Made by a program: the position numbers and the translations under genes
From: Topomyia yanbarensis
Lineage: Eukaryota > Arthropoda > Insecta > Diptera > Culicidae
Length of the DNA stretch: 64,000 nucleotides
Reading direction: 5' to 3'
Assembly: GCF_030247195.1 (NCBI RefSeq)
Contig: NC_080672.1
Span: 392,477,037-392,541,036, forward strand
Notes under the pieces: generated by a model
The model's database searches: none
Seen by the model: only the letters and a program-made list of their open reading frames with translations
What the model was told of the DNA's origin: nothing
Shown here: piece by piece, positions 35,481-45,817 of the stretch
Layout of the letters: every line of letters begins with the position of its first letter
How positions within the stretch are numbered: the stretch's first letter is position 1

Positions 35481-35573
35481 CGTCTTCCTTTCGGCGTCGG
35501 CACTTGTTAAAATTTACCGGCGGCGGCGTGGCGTGGCGGCGCACAGGTCTAGTTGAGAACCGCTGCTCTATCA

Positions 35574-36669
35574 GGCTGGTTTCGGGTGTGCTCCTTGACA
35601 AAGTTCGTCTACCGTGGGGATCAAATTTAGCGCTCCATTAAGGAACGCCAGAAGTGCACAAATACTAAATAATGCTTTTTCGTAGGTCTTTCCTGAAAAT
35701 TTTTATGCCCTTTTGACTCGTGTTGAGCATGAATCTGACTGCCTTTTTTGTTAACACCGGGTCTAAATATTTCCTCCATGGTTCTTTCCTATGAATGCGC
35801 ACCGCCTACATCTCATAAATCTAATGGAAGTGCTATCTTAAACCCGAAGTAAGTTGCTCCCACACCTGGAAATTTCAGATCCAACAAGGAGTACCTACCA
35901 CATCCAGGGACACCAAAAATCCCAAGCGTTCTGTTTTTTTCCAAACAAATACACAGTTCAGTACAGATTCTGACATCGTTGGTTTCATTTTCACAGCTTT
36001 TAATATTACTGATCCTCTTAAAAGCCGTCTGATAACTTTACTCGCTGTGGTGAAAACATGTTTAAAATAGTTGACTGCTAAATGAACCCTCCTTCGATCG
36101 CTAAGTCATCGAACTAGGTTATCGATACGATCACTGTTCTACAGTGAAAATGCAGTAATATTCTTCCGAAATACAATTCAAAATTATACTAAACAGTTTA
36201 GGATGTAATGCACTCGAATCATTCAAAACTTTTAAGCATTAAAAAGTACTGTTCTTTCGATGAAATTTCCCTCGTTTCGAAACCAAGTTATCGAAGTTTT
36301 CGCTGGGCAACATCAAATCGAAAACAGACTTTGCTTTGCTTTTACTTATATTCCCCCCAGGAGCCTCGGTAGGAAAATTACGGTTTGCAATATCACGGAA
36401 TCCGCGGCTACGACATGGGGTGGTCTTTATGATGATAACAAATAACTTTAATCCAAGATCTTCGTGACAATTTCGACATGACTCTTTTAAACGTGGGATA
36501 AATGGTAAGGATTCCTATAGCACCAGCACACGCAATCGCGTTAGTTTTATCGATTTATCGCCTATCGAACCGAAACAAAACCATTAGAAACAATGTCTCA
36601 TATGACCCTCACACGAAACGTTGATTGGAAGATTTATGAAAGAGTAAAGGTTTTCAGCTGGCTTGATTC
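35574..36669. other. Spacer, nothing recognised
   Basis: About 1.1 kb with no recognisable protein homology, terminal repeats or tandem units. Confidence 0.45.
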
Positions 36670-37430
36670 TCGAGACCGACCCGCGGACAGTCTCTCTTAC
36701 CCCGTGGTGGAACAAAGAGTGCTAAGACGTGTACGCAGAAAAGTCCACTGCGTATAAGGCCTCCCGGACGGCCGGGGTTACCCGCTACCTAACTACTGTA
36801 CACACGACGTTAGAAACGCAAATAAAGAGTTTGATGAGTGACAAAAAACGTAGTCATTGGCGCCAGTTCGTTGGCGTGTTGAAGAGAGAAACATCGCTGA
36901 GCACTCTTTTTGTGCGCAGCTCGACATATACGTAAGCGAAACAGTACCAACGAGAGCGTAGAATATTCAAACCATTGGATATTTGGTCTGTCCAGACTCT
37001 GTCTCAGTACAGAGAACTTACCGGGCCCTCACAATATCGCGAACGAAACACCGCTTTGGAATTGACACCCCGGAGATATCGACAGAATCAGATTCAATTT
37101 GTTGAAGAATCTGCCCGCCCCTCATGACTGGAGGCAAGAGAAGATCATCGCCATTTTAAAATCAGGAAAACCAGTTGGTTGAACAGTGGTTAAATTACAT
37201 TACCTGGAAAGTATCGACGAACACTTGGTTAAGCAGGACGGATGTGGGATGGGACGTCATTCGTGTAATGTCTCGGCTTATGTCCAACGGCAATTGCGAC
37301 GTATTGGGCTTGTAGAAAGTAGTCTGTGCGCTTGTGAAGAGGGCTATCACGACATCGAACACGTTGTTTGGGTATGTATCAGGTATTGTTACACCAGGGG
37401 TTAGTTAAGGTTCAAGTAACTTTTTAAGCA
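36670..37430 (+). mobile_element. R1/I-type LINE relic with internal deletion
   Basis: At 36729-36935, the open stretch YAEKSTAYKASRTAGVTRYL, then LETQIKSLMSDKKRSHWRQF and VLKRETSLSTLF, matches the linker between endonuclease and RT of R1/I-type LINEs. Short frameshifted pieces follow (DIDRIRFNLLKNLPAPHDWR near 37075-37135). The end, near 37310-37390, reads CACEEGYHDIEHVVWVCIRY, the terminal Cys/His motif. Most of the RT is missing. Confidence 0.75.
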
Positions 37431-37539
37431 TGTATAAAAACGCTTGGTAATATGCGTTGGTAAACTTGCGTACAGCTTTGCCACCAATTTATCAATATAA
37501 AACATTTATTAAACTAAAAGAAATTCAAATGATTCAATT

Positions 37540-38110
37540 TTTTTCGAGAGTTGTCCTTCTGGAGCCGTAGAGCTAGGTTCTCGGAAGGGCTCCCCATCAG
37601 AATCACATACTATAACTGCAAACGAGACAGGCAATGGCGCCCACTAAAACACTGCTTTACGCCAATTGCAACGGGCCGTGATTCTGAATGTGATATTCAT
37701 TGTACTGTTCAGACTTCGCAATCGCGTATACCATCGCGAAGGGTTTGAGCATTTGTACGTTAGCGTGTTCAATCGTGTGTGCGATTGTATGTCGCTTGTG
37801 CTAACGTGTATGAAACTTCGCGTGTATAAATTTTATGTGATCTTGGATGATCGCGTGCGAACCGTGAATCTGATACTTAATTTTTGGTGTACGGCTTAAA
37901 TACTGGAAGAAAGTGAGATCTTCCATATCACTACAGTTCCCGGTCATGTCGCCATGGAAGATGTTGTCTAGTGGATATGAGCTTTATTTTTTAATTAGCC
38001 CTGCTGAATGTATGAACCTAAGTTGCGAGGACGCAGGGAAATGGTTTCTGGACGTGACCGATACATGATCGCGCGAATACGGACGTTTGTAGTTTCGCGT
38101 TTGAAACTTC
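37540..38110 (+). repeat. Long repeat family G, copy 3 fragment
   Basis: Matches 60560-61345 and 61561-61720 in order, including CGAGAGTTGT...GAGCTAGGTTCTC, GTTTGAGCATTTGTACGTTA, CTTCGCGTGTATAAATTTTA and GTTGTCTAGTGGATATGAGC. The last phrase is the uninterrupted version of the site occupied by the hAT-type MITE at 61353. Confidence 0.7.
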
Positions 38111-38214
38111 GTAAGTGCTAAAACGTTCACCTTATTCCCGAGTTGTTATCAAGTTTGCGCGATCGTGGGCGTGGGTGTGCGATAAAAATACTCATTTCTT
38201 GACAAACATATGAT

Positions 38215-38415
38215 TACGGCTTAAAAGCCAACTGTCAAAATTCTCTTTGAAAAGAAATTCCGGACAAACCGTTACTTGCCAATCACAGATGTTGGTAGTG
38301 AACAAAAAAGAATAGTTTTCTCTTTCATTAATTGCTATGAACTGTGTTTAGCCAGTAACGGTTTGTCCGCAATTTCCTATCAAAGAGAATTTTGACAGTT
38401 GGCTTTTAAGCCCTA
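38215..38415. mobile_element. TA-flanked MITE (201 bp)
   Basis: Inverted repeats of about 62 bp start GGCTTAAAAGCCAACTGTCA and reach ACCGTTACTGGC with a few mismatches. TA lies at both ends. The interior is about 70 bp and non-coding. Confidence 0.85.
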
Positions 38416-38432
38416 ATAATATGCTTGTCGAG

Positions 38433-38790
38433 ATTTTCACTTAAAAGATGTTACCTTTTAAAATTTCACAAAACTTTGGTTTTAAACTGTGAAGTCCGGT
38501 TACGATTTTTTTTTTGAATTTCTTCGCAATGATTTAGTTGGAACCCTAAATCCTTGCCCCCATTTGAGTTCGTTCTGCTCCCAAACCCAGTTCGTTCTGC
38601 TCCCAAACGCAGTTCTTTTCACTTAAAAGATGTTATTTTTAAAAATTTCACAAAGCTTTGGCTTTAAACAGTTAAGTCCCGTTCCAATTATTTTCAAAAA
38701 GCTCTTCACGATGATTTAGTTGGAAACCTAAATTCCTGACATTTTTTTATTTGTTCAGCTTCCAAGCCCAGTTCATTGGTTTTTTTTTGA
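38433..38790 (+). repeat. Tandem duplication, two ~175-bp units
   Basis: The phrase TTTTCACTTAAAAGATGTTA begins near 38433 and again near 38613. Both are followed by AATTTCACAAA, CTTTGG and GATGATTTAGTTGGAA-type blocks and a GAGTTCGTTCTGCTCCCAA motif, which itself is doubled in the first unit. Confidence 0.8.
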
Positions 38791-38826
38791 AACCATAAGG
38801 CATTACAATAAAATTTCTGATTATCG

Positions 38827-38992
38827 AGGGGGACGGGGCATAGCGTAGTTGGTAAATCGATTGCCTTGTACGCTGCTCGTCTGGGTTCGATTCTCAATCC
38901 AGTACATAGGGTTAGAGATTTTTTCAAAAGAGATTTCTCTAGCCCGAAAAGAGACAAATTACCCTAAGGTCAAAATAAATCAAAATAAAAAA
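38827..38992 (+). mobile_element. tRNA-derived SINE, copy 1
   Basis: The tRNA-like head has a box A-like GCATAGCGTAGTTGG and box B GGTTCGATTCTC. It is followed by a body shared with the SINEs at 60401 and 60829 (GAGATTT, AAGAGATTTCTC, CCCGAAAA, CCTAAGG) and an A-rich tail (AAAATAAATCAAAATAAAAA). It resembles the tRNA-related Feilai class of Aedes SINEs, but that name is from memory. Confidence 0.8.
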
Positions 38993-39059
38993 AGGATTGA
39001 TCATCGATTTCAAGGTTTCAAAGTCCGTGGAATTAGAAAAAAATTAAATTTTTGAGTAG

Positions 39060-39400
39060 TTCGGAATCATATTCATATTTTTTTCAATTGATCGTAATTA
39101 TTTCTTCTCGTATCTTAACGATTTATGCATAAATTTTTGTTTTGTAGCGATTTTTTAGGAAAAACTATTATTTATTCAACTAATCGTTAAGGTATGAGGA
39201 ATACTCATATAGTAATGGAATTTTTCGAGTTTTGGTATTTTTGTTCATCTATTGGTCTTCGATTGTGATCACCGAAAACCTCTTAAATAAAAAAGGGTTT
39301 TGGGAAAAAAGCGATAACTCCGCCAATTATCAATATACTTTTTATAAGCTTATGATGATGGTCTCACCTACCCCTACAAAGGTGTGAGCTGAAAGATTTA
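39060..39400 (+). repeat. Fragment of the fold-back family at 45.8-48.4 kb
   Basis: The block around TTATTTATTCAACTAATCGTTAAGGTA, ACCGAAAACCTCTTAAATAA and GCGATAACTCCGCCAATTA aligns with 46680-47000. No ends are preserved. Confidence 0.7.
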
Positions 39401-39592
39401 TCTAGAAAATAATTAATATTTTAACTCGTGACAAGACCAGTTAACAAAAAAACTAGGAGTGGGTAATGTCCGGGACGTAACCGCGGTGTTGACGTAGGAC
39501 TAAACTTGGGCATATCATATGACATTCATGGATAATTTGAGCCAATGCACTTTTTGAATGAATGTTTACTGGAAATTTCATGTCGAATGAGA

Positions 39593-40876
39593 TTGCCACA
39601 TTCACTGATTTTCTAGGACTTGCAAAAACCTTCGGGTTTCTAGATTAATTTGATAAACATTTGCTTATATGAATCACTGGTAAATGTATACAAGAATTGA
39701 CAGGCGCAAACTTATTAAATGGAACTTTCTAATTCAATTCTTTCTCCATTATGTTTTCATCCTAAAAAGAACGGTTTGTAGATAACTATGTTTGGTGATA
39801 CCAGACGAGAATCCTTGCTAACGATTCGAACCTTGCCCGAATTCGCTTCTGCTGCGTACATACACGAACATTCCCCTTTCGCAGCTCACATCGAATGAGC
39901 ATTGTATGTCGGAATGCGATCTCTTTTATAAACTTCTTAGTGCAGATGGTAGTCCATCCCTTTGTGCGACAAATGAAAATATTTTCATCATTCGTTTTGG
40001 CGTGGCATTCGCTTAGTAGCAGGGTTGCCACATTCACTAATGTTCTAGAAAGATTTGCATTGTAGATTAATTCGATAAACATTGGTTTATATGTGTCATT
40101 GATAAAGTACAGCAGACTTGACAGGCGCAAACTCAATCCAAGTTATTAAAAGGAGCTTTCTAAATAAATTCTTTCTCCATTATATTTTCATCCTAATAAG
40201 AACGGTTTGCAGATAACTATTTTTGGTGATACCAGACGATTACATACACCAGATGCGTACATACACGAACATTCCCCTTTCGCAGCTCACATCGAATGAG
40301 CATTGTATATCGGAATGCGATCTCTTTTATAAACTTCTTAGTGCAGATGGTAGTCCATCCCTTTGTGCGACAAATGAAAATATTTTCATCATTCTTTTTG
40401 GCGTGGCATTCGCTTAGTAGCAGGGTTTCCACATTCACTAATGTTCTAGAAAGATTTGCAAAAACCTACGGGTTTGTAGATTAATTCGATAAACATTGGT
40501 TTATGTGTCACTGCTAAAGTACAGCAGACTTGACAGGCGCACACTCAATGCAAGTTATTAAATGGAACTTTCTAATTCAATTCTTTCTCCATTATGTTTT
40601 CATCCTAAAAAGAACGGTTTGTAGATAACTATGTTTGGTGATACCAGACGAGAATCCTTGCTAACGATTCGAACCTTGCCCGAATTCGCATCTGCTGCGT
40701 ACATACACGAACATTCCCCTTTCGCAGCTCACATCGAATGAGCATTGTATATCGGAATGCGATCTCTTTTATAAACTTCTTAGTGCAGATGGTAGTTCAT
40801 CCCTTTGTGCGACAAATGAAAATATTTTCATCATTCCACATTCACTAATGTTCTAGAAAGATTTGCAAAAACCACC
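39593..40876 (+). repeat. Tandem array, three ~400-430-bp units plus a partial
   Basis: Units start with TTGCCACATTCACT or TTTCCACATTCACT near 39593, 40025, 40426 and 40834, giving periods of about 432, 401 and 408 bp. Each carries GACAGGCGCAAACT, GAACGGTTTG, GATACCAGACGA, CACGAACATTCCCC and GTGCGACAAATGAAAA in order. Units 2 and 3 are closer to each other than to unit 1. Minus-strand open frames in two units (116 and 73 residues, TRTKGWTTICTKKFIKEIAF-like) follow the repeat and show no known domain. Confidence 0.9.
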
Positions 40877-41314
40877 ATTCAAAGCACGGCTAATTAATGC
40901 TTTTACAAAATCATTTCTATCAAAATTTACGGTAAAATCTACGGAATCTACTACACAATTGTTTTAATTATTTCCCAACAAATCGCGCAAAAATCTGTTC
41001 CGTACAGCACAGCGCAAATAATTGACGTTGGAAAACAAATCGGCAACTTCAGCTGCCAAACACTTAGAAACGATCGAAGCATTTTTCCGTTAATATCACT
41101 TTTCTGACTCAAATTGTTGTAGGTATTTTATTGCTTCCGTCCAATTGGTCAGTTTATTGGTTTTATCGCACATTTTTCGGATATTATTATAGAAAATAAC
41201 TAACCCGATAAGAGGGAAGTTATTTTCCAAAGCACGAAATGGAAATTTCAATTGTAATTCTTCTGAGAACGATTTTGTGGTCCTAATAAGGACCGTTTGT
41301 TGTGAATATTATTT

Positions 41315-41680
41315 CGCCGTTTCCCGCTCGGCATGATGATTATTCGCTTGGTATGGATAGCGCACAGATTGATGTCTTCCAATAAACTAACCAGGCAGGC
41401 CTCGCTGGCTTCTTAGAGGGACATTACGGCTGAGCTCCGCAAGAGTAGATCGGTTTTGAAATGCTTGCAATCTCACGGACCAGGCACTGGAAGAGCAGCT
41501 TGCGAATTAGTAACTCTGTCCACTTCTGAGAGCAATGAATTTCACGCAGGGCGACGACTGTTCTTGGTTGGCAGCGATAAGGCAGTAGCTATGATCTGGT
41601 TGGTGGTCAAAATGCAGCTTCTCGTTGAGCAGCACACGTACGTGTGTTCTGCTCTGTGGCTTACACACGTCTGGCTTTAA
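41315..41680 (-). pseudogene. Histone H3 pseudogene
   Basis: Reading minus, [20 protein letters not shown], then [15 protein letters not shown] matches the H3 alpha-N/alpha-1 region ([32 protein letters not shown] in intact H3, compared in two parts). After a frameshift, FKTDL-like, SSAVMSL, a stop, [20 protein letters not shown] and TKRIIIMP follow the alpha-2 helix and loop. The N-terminal tail is poorly preserved (an AAQREAAF-like stretch near 41635), and the C-terminal ARRIRGERA end is lost. Internal stops and one frameshift make it non-functional. Histone genes lack introns, so a retrocopy and a decayed array member cannot be told apart. Confidence 0.85.
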
Positions 41681-41778
41681 GAAAAACTGTGACACCCATA
41701 TTTATAGGTTTTAGCATTAATGTTGATTCGCATTAAAAGTAGTTTTTGAACTTTTTAAACAAGTTTTACATAGCAAAC

Positions 41779-42308
41779 AAGGTATCAATAGCTCTACAGC
41801 CCCCCTCTGAATATCTTGACCAAGCATTAGTCTCCGCTAAAAAAGTTCAAATTTGTATTCTGTATTCCTAGTTTTAAGATAGTTGTAATTTTACCTCTTT
41901 GTTAAAACTATTGTCCCCCATCTTGTAAATAGTATTGTATCCCTAGTCTTAAAACACCTGCGAATTTTCTCATAAATATTTGTTCCCCCTTTTATGTACC
42001 AAACTATATTGTTAGTTTTAAGATAACTGTAAATATTTCCTAAAAATTATTACTATTGAATTCCTTGTTTTAAAATTTTTTCATAAAAAAAAATCTTTCG
42101 TCCCCTCTCTTGTATATAGAATCTTATTTCTAGTCTTAAGATAGCTGTAAAATTTTTCTTTTTTAAAAAAATATTTCAACATTGTAACCTCCTAGTTTTA
42201 AAATATAAAAAATGTAAAAACAAAAGAATTTGGCACCGCCAAGCTAACGCATTTGTGCCTATCAAATAAACGAAATGAATAAAAAAAAAAAAAAAAGGTA
42301 TCAATAGC
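41779..42308 (+). mobile_element. 5'-truncated LINE 3' end with poly(A) and 14-bp target duplication
   Basis: The exact direct repeat AAGGTATCAATAGC (41779-41792 and 42295-42308) brackets a 3' UTR. That UTR carries several diverged TAGTTTTAAGATA-GTAA-type units, then GGCACCGCCAAGC, ATCAAATAAACGAAATGAAT and a run of about 16 A. This is a textbook target-primed insertion. The repeated TTTTAAGATAxCTGTAA phrase is probably a feature of the 3' UTR of its jockey-type parent. Confidence 0.9.
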
Positions 42309-42489
42309 AAGCGTTGAACGTTTTCCTTTCGATTTATGAAACAAAATTAGTAATTCCTTGAGTAGGAGAAAAGTTATTAGAGTTCAAAGTGTACGTAACG
42401 CATCCGTTTTGAAAATTTTGAAATGACACCCAGTATAGTAAAGAAAGACGTAAGTCCTACGTCAAAAACGGACTGGTTCAATTTGCAGA

Positions 42490-42645
42490 CAAGGCCCTGT
42501 TTGTTTTACTGAAAAATGTGCTACCAAAATACTATAAGTTTGATGTAATGAAATCATTGCTTTATGCATTTATGTAAATTCAAATTTTCTTGATATTTTT
42601 CGCACAAAAATGTATGTAAGCCCTTAATGAGCCAATTGTAAATTC
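42490..42645 (+). repeat. Fragment of the fold-back family at 45.8-48.4 kb
   Basis: GAAAAATGTGCTACCAAAAT and the following 110 bp (GTTTGATG, ATGAAATCATTGCTTT, TATGTAAGCCCTTAA) match 47015-47135. Confidence 0.75.
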
Positions 42646-42672
42646 TCGAAAGCCTTACATGTAATTTGAGCA

Positions 42673-43564
42673 CCGTAAACCGGGGTGACTGATCATCGGG
42701 GTGACTTTGATCACTCGAAACTTTTTTCGTAGATCGCTTATTAAACCAGAATAGTCTACTGAATCATTTTAATTTGAAATAATAATAAAATACTGACTTA
42801 TTATACTTATTGAGTATATTGTTCGGTTTTTTGGTACAAAAAATACAAAAAACCGAAATTTGACGAAACTTCGTAAAGTGTCTATAAAACAAATAAATCT
42901 CAGATTTGAGCAAGAGTAATAAATTATAAAATTACAAGCATTTATTTTCCTTTAGAGTGGGATGTGCCAAATTTACTTTAAAGAGTTTGTTTATTTTAAA
43001 TACAATTTTATAGGAAACTAGTTGGCAATTATATCAAATTATTTTAAGCTGAAATTCGCAACATTTTTTTGTTTTTCAATATTCCAACGTATTAAAATGG
43101 ATGAAACTTTTTGTACATTGATGAAGCACTGAAATAAAACAATTTTAGCAGTTTTAAAGGTTTTCAGAATCTTTTATTCTAGTTGGACACAAATTATACG
43201 AATTTTGGTTACGCGAATTTTACAGTACATTCAAATACCAATACCAATTAACATCTATATAACAATGAGTATCTTTCCAGAATTAGTTTAAACAAACATT
43301 TGAATGAAAAACATTGACATCAATAACTTAATGTGGGTGAACATGCAGGTTATCAAAGTTACCCCGGAATACGAAAACGGACTTCAACTTGAAATCATTT
43401 TTGGAAAAATAGCTGAAAGCGGACAATTTTAGGTAAAACCATTCCATCTTGTTCTCCATACATAAGTACATGGTTTAAAAATATTTAGCTTGAAAAAAAT
43501 GTGTTGCGTCTAAAAATATGTAATGATTACTCCAAAAAGTGATCAATGTCACCCCGGTTTACGG
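42673..43564. mobile_element. MITE, 892 bp, CCGTAAACCGGGGTGA ends
   Basis: The left CCGTAAACCGGGGTGACTGA and the right, in reverse CCGTAAACCGGGGTGACATT, match over 17 bp and continue with GATCACT. The right flank is TA; the left is CA, perhaps a mutated TA. CGGGGTGAC recurs just inside the left end, and GTTACCCCGG occurs near 43360. The body is AT-rich without coding homology. Confidence 0.82.
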
Positions 43565-45090
43565 TATGCCGGGAACGTTTATTTTATGAATTTAACAAGA
43601 TTCATTAATGAAAAATCGTGCTCCAACTTATGCCGTTTTAGTTTTTGATAGTGCACTACACCGGTGTAGTCGGTGCTACACTCATTCAAACTTGGGTGTA
43701 ATCAGTCTGTCTCTTTTTTGCACTACACCGGTGTAGCACCAGGTAAAAACGAAAACGCTATTAAACAAATGTGTCTAGATTCCCGTATATTTATGATCAG
43801 ATGGTCAGCTCACATTCTTCCCTTCGCTACACCACAGGTATTAATTTAGGTTATTACTCGACAAAAAGGCGTTTGGTAGAAAAAAAATTGGAATATTACA
43901 AAAATGAGTACCCTCGAAAATCTAGAAAGCAAAACTATGTCACGAATGGTGGAACGTCATCACGCAATAAACGAAACACCGCTGTTTTCGTTTGATTCCA
44001 TACAGAACATCGCGACACAATTTACACAAGTTAGCTGACCTACTTTGGCGCCGCTAGTAGGCCGCCAACTGCATCCATATCTATAAGCCGCCTGGCTGCG
44101 TCTGATTATTTGGCTGTATGTGAGAAACGGCACGTAGGTACAGTCAGCCGATCGTTCCAAATAAACACTCGTGAATCACACTGCTTTTGAAGGCTTCGAA
44201 CGAACGAAACATCTTCTAGCCAGCCAGACTTGCTTCGTAGCATAACAAACCAGTACCCATACCCATACCATGGCCGAAGTCATAAAGAAACCGCGGAACA
44301 TATGATTCTAGCAAACACCAACACACGGCCGTGCACTTAATTCCCCCCAGTTCCGCACTGTATCACCTGTAGTCTGTGGTAGTGGGAGGCTTGGTTCAGA
44401 ATAAAAACACCACCCAACACATAGGTCTGGTGCTTTTACCGGTACTCGGTGTTTGATAGTGTCGGCCAGTAGTAACGCCACACAACATATCGCATAAAAT
44501 AGGGGAAAGGGAGTTTGGTTTTCCGTCTGATTCGTTACGTTTGTGTTAGTAAAGTCAATAACGACAGCAGCGCAGCAACAACAATAACAATAACAGCACA
44601 GCTCAAGTCGAAAACAATGTTGAAAGTGTATTGGCTGTTTTATATAACTGCGCTTTCTCGCGGGGCGCATTCCTACACACACGAATGGGGATTAGCTGCT
44701 GTCGTACCCGTCTTCCGCTGCACGGAAAATAAGAGGAATTTCATTGCTATTTAGCAATTTGACACCTGTAGATTGAGTCGTGTTTGCCTTTTCTCATGCT
44801 CTCTCTCTCTCTCTGTCTCTATCGCGTCGGCAGCTAATTGTCAGTCGGTTGTGCTGTGATTACCTGATGGTTTGTTGTGATGTAGTTTGCAATCTGATGT
44901 TGATCAATTCAACTATTTAGATACATACAACGCATAACGATAAAATGCTATGAGGGTGCTTTGATAAATTCTTGGCATAAGTGATAAACGCGTTTCACAT
45001 TTTTTTTTGCTATGGCTGATTACTGTGAACGGATTTTTTCTCGGATTTATGCGAGCAACTTTATCTCAATGGAAGCCTTTTGAAGTTCCG
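43565..45090. other. Mostly unique sequence; two palindromic motifs and a CT microsatellite
   Basis: This is one of the few stretches without clear repeat homology. CACTACACCGGTGTAG, a perfect palindrome, occurs near 43663 and again near 43721. A CAG/CAA-rich tract lies at 44565-44605, and a (CT)n run at 44797-44822. TCAGT at 44851 is initiator-like. These traits occur in insect 5' UTRs and promoters, but I found no supporting exon. I therefore only note it as a possible place for a distant 5' exon. Confidence 0.35.
44797..44822. repeat. (CT)n microsatellite
   Basis: A run of CTCTCTCTCTCTCTGTCTCT, pure apart from one G. Confidence 0.9.
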
Positions 45091-45135
45091 GTTGACTATG
45101 GAGTATTTCGAGAATCGAAATACTCCATAGTCAAC
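45091..45135. repeat. Perfect hairpin, 20-bp arms, 5-nt loop
   Basis: GTTGACTATGGAGTATTTCG is followed by AGAAT and then the exact reverse complement of the arm. There is no flanking element that explains it. Confidence 0.95.
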
Positions 45136-45623
45136 CCATAGTAAGGTCTGTACGGCATAGCAAGTATTCCGTCTACCAATATTTTACTGAGACATATGAT
45201 CCGGGGCTTCAGGGTACACGGGATCGAATTTAGTGACAATTGCCGCGGACATAAACAATTCGATACTCGAAATGTTTCATAGATAACGAAATGCACACCC
45301 CTAGCATTCTGGGTATGGATGCAGGCGATTTGGGTATCACATATTGGGTAACATTATGCTAATTCATAAAAAAGTTTTTAAAATTACAATTCTACAACGA
45401 CAACCTTACTCCAAAACTTATGAGGATGGGACGAACTACGGCAGAATGGTTACTTCCGATGAAGAAAGCTTCTACCATTCTGCATATGGTTCAAGGAGGT
45501 TGACTCTTTGAACTCTTTGAATCGAACACTCGATGGTCAACAAGTTTTAATAAGCAATACAGATGGCAGATATTGTTTAGGCATGGCTATGTGAATAGAC
45601 GGACTTCGCTGATTAGTATGATG

Positions 45624-45646
45624 TTGGTTGGTTGGTTGGTTGGTTT
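45624..45646. repeat. (TTGG)n microsatellite
   Basis: About five units of GGTT in a row. Confidence 0.9.
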
Positions 45647-45817
45647 AGTCAGTCCCGTAGATAGACTAAACCGCGCACAAATCGCTGATACTCCCTGTTG
45701 CTTCGTAAGGCTACGAAACGACGATGGAGACAGAAAATCGAGTGCTCAGGGAGAAGAATTGTGAATAGACGCATGAACAAAGGGCTGGTACTAAATATAC
45801 AAACAAGTTGACCAATG

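Larger units (their letters stand above)
30227..35551. mobile_element. hAT-type element, 5,325 bp, with nested repeats
   Basis: Ends are TAGAGGTGTGCGCCG at 30227 and the inverse of TAGACCTGTGCGCCG at 35551 (13/15 match). The 8-bp direct repeat GTTGAGAA is exact on both sides (30219-30226 and 35552-35559). Just inside each end lies a GGCGGCGGC-rich, GC-skewed block (30250-30360 and 35480-35545), unlike the AT-rich surroundings. No transposase ORF with a recognisable hAT core was found. The interior is largely other repeats: 32321-33370, about 33420-34542 and a satellite-like block at 34555-35480. It is therefore non-autonomous or very decayed. Confidence 0.88.
30021..35565 (-). mobile_element. 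hAT-type MITE, copy 1, split by a 5.3-kb hAT insertion
   Basis: The element starts CAGTGATTCTCAACC at 30021 and ends GGTTGAGAACCGCTG at 35565. It is flanked by TTCTATCA (30013-30020) and CTCTATCA (35566-35573), a 7/8 target duplication. The uninterrupted paralogue, in opposite orientation, is 61353-61560. Its right terminal repeat is the target of the insertion at 30227-35551. CAGnGnTTCTCAACC ends with 8-bp targets are typical of hAT elements. Confidence 0.85.

Noticed and set aside
35317..35601. 94-codon minus-strand ORF crossing the hAT end
   Set aside because: It spans a transposon boundary and satellite-like sequence, so it is not an evolved gene.
39786..40136. 116-codon minus-strand ORF as a gene
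   Set aside because: It lies in a tandem repeat unit, and the equivalent frame in the other units is shorter or broken.
41456..41680. 74-codon plus-strand ORF
   Set aside because: Antisense to the histone H3 pseudogene.
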